A stretch of 25,869 bases of DNA from contig JBFLYA010000032.1 of NCBI GenBank assembly GCA_040757115.1, positions 1 to 25,869 on the forward strand, read 5' to 3'. This DNA is from a bacterium (GTDB taxonomy: Bacteria; UBA9089; CG2-30-40-21; SBAY01). Shown here one piece after another: positions 1 through 6,096 of this stretch. Position 1 is the first letter of the stretch; the number at the start of each line of letters is the position of its first letter. The notes beneath the pieces were generated by a model. The model made no database searches, was not told the origin of the DNA, and worked only from the letters and a program-made list of their open reading frames with translations. The translations under genes were made by a program, and so were the position numbers.

Positions 1-2
1 TA

Positions 3-80
3 GCAGGGTTTCTCAAAGAGTTGGAGGAATTTGGTAATATCTTTGCTTCAAGTATTTTAACGCTGAAAGGAAAGAGATAA
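3..80 (+). CDS. C-terminal end of an unidentified upstream gene (partial)
   Basis: An open frame enters from the left edge and runs for 25 residues to a TAA at 78-80, ending in a basic tail (LKGKR). It is too short to identify. It reads in the same direction as fmt, but 518 bases of repeat-rich spacer lie between them, so the two are probably not tightly coupled. It could be chance; the only support is an open frame with an ordinary hydrophobic and charged residue pattern. Confidence 0.3.
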   Translation, partial: AGFLKELEEFGNIFASSILTLKGKR

Positions 81-100
81 TTTTACTGAACTTTGGCAAA

Positions 101-205
101 GATAGTTGATAGTTTATAGTTGATAGTAGATAGTTGAAGGACTATAGACTATAAACTATAAACCATAAACTATAAACTATACACTATACACTATAAACTA
201 TAAAC
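101..205. repeat. Low-complexity ACTATAAACTATA repeat block with inverted arms
   Basis: The left part repeats the word gatagttgatag and the right part repeats actataaactata at least five times. The two halves are largely reverse complements (agtttatagttgatag against actataaactata), so the block could fold as a loose AT-rich hairpin. The units are imperfect and have no unique spacers. Confidence 0.75.
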
Positions 206-584
206 GAGTTTTGCATTTTGCTCTTTGGAGGAAATCCCTTTTGGACACCAAATCTGCATAGATTTCACTATTAGAGTTATTTTCAGACACCACCCAGACT
301 TTTGAGCCTAATTTTGCCATCTTTGAGCAAAATAAACAGATTGATAAGGATAAAGAGAACTTTAGATAGCCTCAATAGTAGCATAAAATTTACGAAAGTC
401 CAGTTCATAAAATCCAGTTTTTAAGTTGTCGGACTTCTTATGTTAAAAATTAAAGTCAAAACCGATAAGAAAAAAAGGTAGATTTTATGTCAACAGCCTG
501 TCAAGGGGCAAGGTAGAAAATAAGTGGCAGTGCTTCTTGTTCCTTGCTTGTTGAACCTACTACCTGAGTAAATAATTACAAATA
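206..584. other. Spacer upstream of fmt, no gene seen
   Basis: About 380 bases without a convincing reading frame, RNA gene or strong promoter. Only AT-rich sequence and short repeated words are visible, such as the paired phrases around 'gtccagttcataaaatccag' at roughly 396-416. It may hold degraded sequence. Confidence 0.5.
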
Positions 585-598
585 AAGGAGCTCTCATT

Positions 599-1528
599 AT
601 GCGAATCCTTTTTATGGGCACACCTGACTTTGCCCTTCCTTCATTAGAAAAAATAGCCAGAAGTGAATATGAATTAATTGGCGTCATTACCCAACCTGAT
701 AAACCTACTGGCAGAAGTTATAAAATCACTCCACCAAAAGTGAAAGAATTAGCCCAAAAGTTAAATCTTAAAGTCTGGCAACCAACCTCATTAAAAAATA
801 AAGAAGGATTGGAGCTCGTTAAACGACTTGAACCTGATTTAGTTATAGTCGTTGCCTTTGGCAAAATTCTATCACCCGAATTTTTGCACATACCTAAACT
901 CGGAAGTATAAATTTGCATGCCTCTTTATTACCAAAATATCGTGGTTCAGCACCAATTCAACGGGCAATAATTCAAGGAGAAACTAAAACAGGTGTTACC
1001 GTTATGTGGATAAGTGAAGAATTAGACGCAGGAGATATTATCTTACAACAAGAAGTAGAAATCTCATTTCTTGACACCGCCGGAACATTATCACAAAAGA
1101 TAGCTTCTACTGGCGCCGAACTCTTATTAAAGGCGATTAAACTAATTAAGGAAGAAAAAGCACCGCGGATAAAACAAGATACTTCTCAGGTAAGTTACGC
1201 TCCAAAATTAAACAAAGAAGATGGCTTGATTAATTGGAAAAAAACTAATCTGGAGATTTATAATCTTATCAGAGGTCTAAATCCATTCCCTGGAACACAT
1301 ATCTACTATAAAAATCAATTATTAAAGGTTTGGGAAACCGCAATAATAAATGAAGAAGGGTTACCTGGTCAGGTATTAAAGATTCTTAAAGATAAAGGAC
1401 CTGTAATTGGAACAGGTAAAGGTTGCCTCTTGATAAAACAAATTCAGCCTGCTAATAAAAAAAGGTTATCAGGGATTGAATTTGTCAATGGCTATAGAAT
1501 AAAAGAGGGGCAGATAATCGGTTATTAA
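599..1528 (+). CDS. fmt: Methionyl-tRNA formyltransferase
   Basis: This enzyme formylates the amino group of Met-tRNA(fMet) with 10-formyl-tetrahydrofolate in the cytoplasm, before translation initiation. The 309-residue length is normal for the family. The N-terminal formyltransferase domain starts with the GTPDFALPSL signature (residues 7-16). It carries the catalytic triad expected for this fold: Asn105 and His107 in NLHASLLPKYRG, and Asp143 in LDAGD. The C-terminal half, from about residue 205, is the Fmt-specific domain (LNKEDGLINW, IRGLNPFPGT). The start is fixed by AAGGAG at 585-590, eight bases before ATG. In many bacteria fmt sits beside def, but def is not visible here. The identification is secure; nothing looks broken, and this is a normal housekeeping gene beside the unstable region. 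Confidence 0.97.
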   Translation: MRILFMGTPDFALPSLEKIARSEYELIGVITQPDKPTGRSYKITPPKVKELAQKLNLKVWQPTSLKNKEGLELVKRLEPDLVIVVAFGKILSPEFLHIPKLGSINLHASLLPKYRGSAPIQRAIIQGETKTGVTVMWISEELDAGDIILQQEVEISFLDTAGTLSQKIASTGAELLLKAIKLIKEEKAPRIKQDTSQVSYAPKLNKEDGLINWKKTNLEIYNLIRGLNPFPGTHIYYKNQLLKVWETAIINEEGLPGQVLKILKDKGPVIGTGKGCLLIKQIQPANKKRLSGIEFVNGYRIKEGQIIGY

Positions 1529-1583
1529 TCAACACGACACTCTTGATTCTTACTAATTACCGGTTACTTGCTTACTGATTACC

Positions 1584-1826
1584 TTATTTTTCAAGTGGAA
1601 CAATAATTGCCGTTTGAGTTCTTCGGATACCATTTACGGTTTGAATCTTGGATACAACCATCTCACCTAATTTTTCTAAGTTTTCTGCTTCTAATAAGGC
1701 AATAATATCATAAACCCCGGTCACGGCATTAGCACTTTTAACCCCAGTAATATTTCTGATGGTAAGACAGGCATTTCCCACTTTTCCACCTTCTGCTTCA
1801 ATTAAAATATAAGCATTGACGGCCAT
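1584..1826 (-). CDS. Stand-alone Lrp/AsnC ligand-binding (RAM) domain protein
   Basis: An 80-residue protein consisting only of the effector-binding RAM domain of Lrp/AsnC regulators. It has the beta-strand pattern (MAVNAYILIE, GVYDIIALLEAE) and the ending IRRTQTAIIVPLEK, and no helix-turn-helix. In Lrp/AsnC proteins this domain binds amino acids and mediates dimer or octamer assembly; stand-alone copies are thought to sense amino acids or modulate full-length regulators. A longer frame starts upstream at 1868, but the start at 1826 is preferred because AGGAGGT lies just upstream on this strand (about 1831-1837) and the family pattern begins at this Met. It is convergent with fmt (55-base spacer) and lies 82 bases downstream of the HAD gene on the same strand, so the two may be co-transcribed. 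Confidence 0.85.
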   Translation of the reverse strand: MAVNAYILIEAEGGKVGNACLTIRNITGVKSANAVTGVYDIIALLEAENLEKLGEMVVSKIQTVNGIRRTQTAIIVPLEK

Positions 1827-1908
1827 TTTTTTACCTCCTGAAAACAATGAGCAGTCATCAGTATGCAAAAATCAGTCCCTTTGCTCTCTGATGGCTGAAC
1901 GCTTACTA

Positions 1909-2634
1909 TTACTTGAGTGTAATTTCATATTTTTCTCTTAAAAGGGAAACTAATTGCATCATATCACGAATAACCGCATGAGGTTTGGTATTTCCTTCAT
2001 TAAAGGCATATTTGCCACCTCGCTGGTAAAAAACAGTAATTAATCCAGCTTCATTTGCCGGGTCAATGTCATTTGTCGGATGGTCACCAACATACATTGC
2101 TTCTTGCGGTGCAATTTCAAGCATTTCACAGGCGCGGCTAAAAAGTAATGGGTCGGGTTTACGAATACCCATTTCTTCGACAAAAAACATCGCCTTTTTA
2201 TCAAAATATTTCAATAATCCAAGCCGAATAATCTTCTCTATCTGCTTCAAGGTGATACCATTAGAAATAATCCCTAATTTTATTTCCTCGCACTTTGATA
2301 ACACATCTAATGCCCATTCTACATCCGGAAAAGGTTTTAATTCTCTTACCTTAGCGTCATGATAGGCAACTATACCTGTGGCAATAATAATAGATTTATT
2401 CACATCTAATTTTATATTTAAACGAGCAATAAGTTCATCGTAGTGCCGTTCATAGTTAGCCCCAAAATCTTTAGTCACCTTCTCTAATTCTTCAAATGCC
2501 TTAAACTCATCTACTCTTAAACCTGCATCTACCATAGCTCTAATCGCACTCATTCGAGCTAAACGAGTGAATTCCGTCGTGGAATAAAGTGTATCATCTA
2601 TATCAAAAAATATAACTTTTAAATTTGTTCCCAT
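1909..2634 (-). CDS. HAD-superfamily hydrolase (HAD-IA, phosphatase-like)
   Basis: A 241-residue haloacid dehalogenase-superfamily hydrolase, most likely a small-molecule phosphatase. Motif I is FFDIDDTLY, with nucleophile Asp11 and acid/base Asp13. A helical cap follows (about residues 20-95). Motif II is the Ser in GIISNG, motif III the Lys in RKPDP, and motif IV the acidic pair in YVGDHPTNDIDPA. All four are present, so it should be active. The overall pattern, with the long cap after YSTTEFTRLAR, resembles the TIGR02253-like group found in archaea and deep-branching bacteria. A GGAAGG ribosome-binding site precedes the ATG at 2634. The substrate cannot be read from sequence. The perfect palindrome at 2708-2732 lies about 75 bases upstream of the start. 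Confidence 0.9.
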   Translation of the reverse strand: MGTNLKVIFFDIDDTLYSTTEFTRLARMSAIRAMVDAGLRVDEFKAFEELEKVTKDFGANYERHYDELIARLNIKLDVNKSIIIATGIVAYHDAKVRELKPFPDVEWALDVLSKCEEIKLGIISNGITLKQIEKIIRLGLLKYFDKKAMFFVEEMGIRKPDPLLFSRACEMLEIAPQEAMYVGDHPTNDIDPANEAGLITVFYQRGGKYAFNEGNTKPHAVIRDMMQLVSLLREKYEITLK

Positions 2635-2707
2635 CTTTAATTATACCTTCCTTGACTGATAGAAAATTGCTTTTTGAACATTTTGGATGTTACCTTCTCT
2701 TTTGCCT

Positions 2708-2732
2708 CGTTAGATAATTTTTTTATCTAACG
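2708..2732. other. Perfect 10-bp palindrome with a 5-T loop
   Basis: CGTTAGATAA (2708-2717) and TTATCTAACG (2723-2732) are perfect reverse complements separated by five T. It lies in the 5' region of the HAD gene. It could be an operator or part of a weak bidirectional terminator; there is no GC-rich stem followed by a T-run to prove the latter. Confidence 0.6.
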
Positions 2733-2838
2733 GATTTTGTTGGGGATATTTTACCAAAAATTTTACCCTGTGTCAACAAAAATTTCGACCTGTGTGTAAT
2801 GCGTCAGTGAGAGCGTTGCGTAGGACTTAAAGCTATAT

Positions 2839-3745
2839 CTACGGTCCCAGGTATTGCTTTACCTCATTTTTTGCCATCTTTTTGTTTCTCTTGACATTTT
2901 GAAGTCCCAAAAGACAACCCAAAGGGTCATTAACCAGTCGATAAAAGGGCATATCTTTAACTTCTGGCATAATTATCTCCAGTGGAGCCTTCCCGCTACC
3001 TGGTTGTTGCAAAAACAGATACATTACCAGAAAACACAAAAGTCCTCTCCTGGCACTCCCTACTGAAAAAAACCCACATCTTTTCTTGTAGAATTGGTTG
3101 AAATCCCTAAAAAACCGCTCTATGACATTGTTTGTCTTTGGAAACTTCTTACTCCCTATAGCAGGCAGAAGATTTGGCAATATCTTCTCTGTGTTCTCTA
3201 TCCAGCCTTGAATACCTAATTCCTTTCCATTCTCCTTCAGTCTTCCCAATCTCCTCTTTGCTGTCCGTTTATCATTAGTTTGCAATACCTTCTTTAGTTC
3301 CTTCTTCCGCTCTTTGATTACTTCCTTTTCCTCTTCACCACCATTATCAAATTGTTTTTTTACCCACCGACTCATAGCTTCCTGATGATGAAAATGACAT
3401 AACAAATGCTTTATACATTTCCCTAACGCTTCTCTGATATATACGTATCCCGCCATCCCATCCGTAATAAATACGCTGGGTATTTGTCCCAACATCTTTA
3501 GTTGATACCCTATCCACCAACATGCCCATTTCCCTCTCGACTCCAAAAGTGATGTCAGTATTGGTAACCCTGCCCTCGCCTCTAATACTACAAACCAATA
3601 ATACCATTTCCCTTGTATCTTTAGCCACTTCTCATCTATATACACCATAGTTGCCTTTACCTGCTTCTTTATCCACTCAGACACTAATGGTCAAATCTCC
3701 AAACCTAATCCAACTATCCATCGTCCTACCGTAAATGGATTTTTT
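2839..3745 (-). pseudogene. DDE transposase remnant with an in-frame stop (IS6/IS240-like)
   Basis: On the minus strand a DDE transposase reads from about 3745 to 2839. Visible catalytic residues are the Asp of VYIDEKWLKIQGKW, the Asp of FITDGMAGY and the Glu of NNVIERFFRDF. Between the second and third lie CHFHHQEAMSRWVKK and a charged helical stretch, and the C-terminus is YLFLQQPGSGKA. The continuous frame begins only at GTG 3684. Upstream in the same frame there is clear family-like sequence (TVGRWIVGLGLEI) before a TGA at 3691-3693, and beyond that a TAA; the N-terminal DNA-binding region is missing. I therefore call it a dead, 5'-truncated copy. No terminal inverted repeats or target duplication could be found. 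The IS family is uncertain: the IDEKW motif resembles IS6/IS240. Confidence 0.8.
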
Positions 3746-3834
3746 TAAAAAACTTATTTGGGTCTCTCTATATATTAAAACGGATTTATAATCATAAATC
3801 GGACATAATCTAAAAAAATTTATAAAGGGAAGTT

Positions 3835-4035
3835 ATGCACAATATTCACGATAGAACACAAGACCTCATTATGAAAGCCAAATCAGGTAACAGAGAGGCA
3901 CTAAATGCTCTCTTAATTCGATACCAGGAGAGGATACTTCGTATTGTACGATTACGGCTTAATCCTAAACTTCGGCAATGGCTACAGTCAGTAGATATTC
4001 TCCAGGAGGCACTTATTTCAGCTTCAAGAGGTTAG
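3835..4035 (+). pseudogene. N-terminal stub of an ECF-type RNA polymerase sigma factor
   Basis: The first 63 or so residues look like region 2 of an ECF sigma factor of the kind found beside Ser/Thr kinases: DLIMKAKSGNREALNALL, then YQERILRIVRLRL and WLQSVDILQEALISA. That segment normally binds core polymerase and the -10 element. After ISA the frame runs out at TAG 4033-4035, where full proteins continue for over 100 residues including region 4. At this point the downstream sequence switches to kinase-coding in another frame, so a deletion joined the two genes. A good ribosome-binding site (AAAGGGAAG) precedes the ATG, so the stub may still be translated, but it lacks region 4 and is unlikely to work. 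Confidence 0.75.
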
Positions 4036-4345
4036 TGAACAAGAAAACACCCATTATATTGCTATGGAATATATCCCTGGTGTGTCACTCGATAAACTCA
4101 TCAGTGCCCTGTCATTGCAAAAGAAGAAAAATCCTACCATAGAAGAAATAAACTCTCTCTTTACAGAGATTTTTATCTCTTTTGTCCCTTTAGATAAAAA
4201 AGAGGAGTTCAATCTATCAAAATTTGGAGATTCATATAGTCACTTTGTATCGGCACTGATAACAGAAGTTGCTGAGGTTTTGGATTATGCCCATCAAAGA
4301 GAGGTGTATCATCGAGATATAAAACCATCTAATATTATCCTGAGA
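4019..4345 (+). pseudogene. Internal fragment of a Ser/Thr protein kinase
   Basis: Read in frame from about 4019 (QLQEVSEQENTHYIAMEYI...), this is the middle of a Hanks-type kinase. The hinge is HYIAMEYIPGVSL. The catalytic-loop start is VYHRDIKPSNIIL, where the Asp of HRD is the catalytic base and the Lys and Asn are the usual partners. The N-lobe (glycine loop, ATP-binding Lys) and everything after ILR (DFG motif, activation segment) are absent. The left break is the fusion with the sigma stub; the right break coincides exactly with the MITE end at 4346. A short run-on continues to a stop at 4370-4372. In planctomycete-like genomes such kinases often lie beside ECF sigma genes, which fits a single deletion across a neighbouring pair. 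Confidence 0.85.
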
Positions 4346-4736
4346 CTAGTGCTCTGTCACAGAAATTTCTGATAGATTGGTAGCCGCAGGTTTCAGCCTG
4401 CGATCATTTCGCAACCTAATTGCTTTTTCATAAATAGGTTCCTCTTTTGGGGAGAGCGATAGCAAGAAGAACTTTAATGTAAATATCAAAATGCAAATAT
4501 CAAAATTACAATGCAAAATGCAAAAATACTTGTAAATTAACAAAGTAGCTGGAGAATATTTTGATTTTTGATTTGTAATTTTACATTTTGATGTTTGATT
4601 TTTAATTTATTTTATGGTATTCCAGAAAAGTGGAAGTTAATTTTGCAAAAACCATAAGGTTGCGGCTACCACTGAAGCAAGAACAGATAGTCGCACAGGA
4701 AGCAGACTATTAAAAACTTATGTGACAGTGCACTAG
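4346..4736. mobile_element. 391-bp MITE with terminal and subterminal inverted repeats
   Basis: The ends CTAGTGCTCTGTCACA (4346-4361) and TGTGACAGTGCACTAG (4721-4736) are inverted repeats matching at 15 of 16 positions. Just inside, GGTAGCCGCA (4379-4388) and TGCGGCTACC (4661-4670) form a second, perfect pair. The interior is non-coding and made of AT-rich words (caaaatgcaaa on the left; reverse-complement-like attttgattttt on the right), so the element could fold into a long imperfect hairpin. CTAG, or the TA within it, at both outer edges may be the target duplication, as in IS630/Tc1-type elements; that assignment is inference. It cuts the kinase remnant on its left and abuts a transposase tail on its right. 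Confidence 0.8.
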
Positions 4737-4737
4737 A

Positions 4738-4920
4738 AGTGAGGAAGGGACACGGAGTTGGGAGACATTTTTCTCAATTAAGGATACATGTCGAAAGCTT
4801 GGAGTGAATTTTCGTAACTATCTGTACGATAGACTTTCTGGAGAATACAGGCTGCCATCCTTGGCAGAAATGATTGGAAAGGCAAGTACAGTTTGTTGTC
4901 CATGTGGCCCTTCGCCATAA
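4738..4920 (+). pseudogene. C-terminal tail of an IS66-like transposase
   Basis: A 60-residue open stretch begins directly at the right edge of the MITE: TRSWETFFSIKDTCRKLGV, then NFRNYLYDRLSGEY and LPSLAEMIG. This pattern of a short helix, TCRKLGVNF-type sequence and LPSLAE ending is typical of the C-terminal tails of IS66-related transposases. No start codon or catalytic residues are present, so it is a fragment only. The remaining sequence to 5010 contains another short open stretch (HVALRHKKRFFRYYVAVEAVR) that I could not identify. Confidence 0.5.
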
Positions 4921-5050
4921 AAAACGGTTCTTTAGATATTATGTGGCTGTTGAAGCTGTAAGGTGCAGATTGCCACTTGATGGTGAGCAGTTACCTAAAA
5001 ATGTAGAAAAATGCTAAAAAAAAAAACAGAAAAATGCTACAATTTTTAAC

Positions 5051-5079
5051 TTGACATATAGATGATTACAATGTATATT
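5051..5079 (+). promoter_or_regulatory. Sigma70-type promoter upstream of the response-regulator remnant
   Basis: TTGACA (5051-5056) and TATATT (5074-5079) are separated by exactly 17 bases. This is a consensus -35 box and a 5-of-6 -10 box. Transcription would start near 5086, about 90 bases before the ATG at 5176. The leader holds a small hairpin, AGGAT...ATCCT, around 5142-5156. Confidence 0.6.
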
Positions 5080-5175
5080 TAAATAAGTTAGAATACAGAA
5101 TTGGACAGATTTAAGGACACGGATAAACAGATTTTTTAATTTAGGATTTATTATCCTTAAAATGAGAAAGCAAAT

Positions 5176-5855
5176 ATGAAACCTGCAATTTCTAAAAATA
5201 TACTAATAGTAGATGATGACAAGACTTTCTTAGAGAGTCTAACAACTGGTTTAGGTGAGGAATATCCAGTAGTGGATGGAGGGGAAGGAAAAGAGGCAAT
5301 TGATGTAGTAAGAAAAAGTGCAATAGATGTAGCCAGAGGGGATATAAAATTACTTGATATAGACGGACTTGAGGTACTTCAAGAAATAAAAGAAATAAAT
5401 AATAAGATAGGAGTTATTTTAATTTTTGATAAGCCAAATGATATAAAAAACCTGAAAACAAGGATAAAAAGTCTATTAAAATTAAGGAGAGATAACACTT
5501 ATAATTTTAGAGAATATCCATTAGATTTAGAGAATCGGATTGATAGAGTAAAAGATTGCTTAAGACAAATAATGGTAAATATAAATTATACGAGGTCGCC
5601 CATGAGATAGGATTAAGTCCAAAACACCTGAGTAGAATATTTAGGGAAAATAATGGTAAAAGTTTTACGCAACTACGAATAGAAATAAAAATGGAATATG
5701 CAAAACACCTACTAAAAAATACCAACTTAACTATAGACCAGATAACTTACGAACTTGGCTATTCACACTGGAGTTCTTTTACGAGAATGTTTAAAAAGAA
5801 GAATGGAGGTTCACCGACTTCATATCGTAAGACAAATAAAATGGTTGCTACTTAA
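5176..5855 (+). pseudogene. Response regulator with AraC-type DNA-binding domain, deleted and frameshifted
   Basis: The N-terminal part (5176 to about 5560) is a CheY-like receiver: acidic pocket ILIVDDDKTF, likely phosphorylation Asp in DIKLLDIDGLEVL, and Lys in DKPNDIKNL. Normal receivers have about 25 residues between 'GVILI' and the 'KPFD'-type Lys; here that segment (switch Thr and strand 4) is missing. The C-terminal part (from about 5560, another frame, ending at 5855) is an AraC/XylS double helix-turn-helix: YEVAHEIGLSPKHLSRIF and TIDQITYELGYSHWSSFTRMFKK. The frames meet near 5560-5575, so one frameshift separates them. It is most easily read as a dead regulator; the AraC part alone might be made from TTG 5556. 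It lies 240 bases upstream of the envelope operon and may once have controlled it. Confidence 0.85.
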
Positions 5856-5891
5856 AGTTTTATTAGTAATCCTTTAAGAAAATAAAAAAAT

Positions 5892-5991
5892 AGAGGGCAG
5901 GACAAAGAAAATTTAGACTCCGCACAAGTCTGATAGAGCAATCCCCAAAAATTAATTTTCGGGAGAATGCCTTCTTTGTCTTGTGCCCTCT
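5892..5991. other. Large imperfect stem with two inner hairpins (possible structured RNA or mini-MITE)
   Basis: AGAGGGCAGGACAAAGAA (from 5892) pairs with TTCTTTGTCTTGTGCCCTCT (5972-5991) as an 18-bp stem with a two-base bulge. Inside lie AGACT...AGTCT (about 5914-5932) and CCCCAAAA...TTTTCGGG (about 5943-5963), which together would make a three-way junction. It sits between the AraC remnant and the RND operon. No T-tract follows the main stem on the + strand. It could be a regulatory leader, a small RNA or a short palindromic element; no known RNA family was recognised. Confidence 0.55.
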
Positions 5992-6028
5992 TCTATAAAT
6001 GATACACTATTTTAATAGAGATGTCAAG

Positions 6029-6042
6029 AAAAATGCATTTTT
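6029..6042. promoter_or_regulatory. 14-bp palindrome upstream of the RND operon
   Basis: AAAAATGCATTTTT is a perfect palindrome 55 bases before the RND start. It could be an operator, but AT-rich palindromes this short arise by chance in such DNA. Confidence 0.3.
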
Positions 6043-6096
6043 TTCCAGAATGAACAAAGTAAATTCTTATCAGACACTTATAAGGAGACACTATAT

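Noticed and set aside
101-205. Possible CRISPR array
   Set aside because: The units are short, imperfect and directly adjoining, with no unique spacers and no cas genes.
2066-2362. Open frames antisense to recognised genes (for example inside the HAD, RND, methionyl-tRNA formyltransferase and adenylation genes)
   Set aside because: They are shadows of well-supported genes, with no motifs or ribosome-binding sites of their own.
3691-3693. In-frame TGA in the transposase as selenocysteine or recoded stop
   Set aside because: No SECIS-like structure was noticed, the residue is not at a catalytic site, and the gene is also truncated upstream. Simple decay explains it.
5892-5991. Rho-independent terminator of the AraC remnant
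   Set aside because: No T-run follows the stem on either strand, and the loop is 60 bases with inner hairpins.
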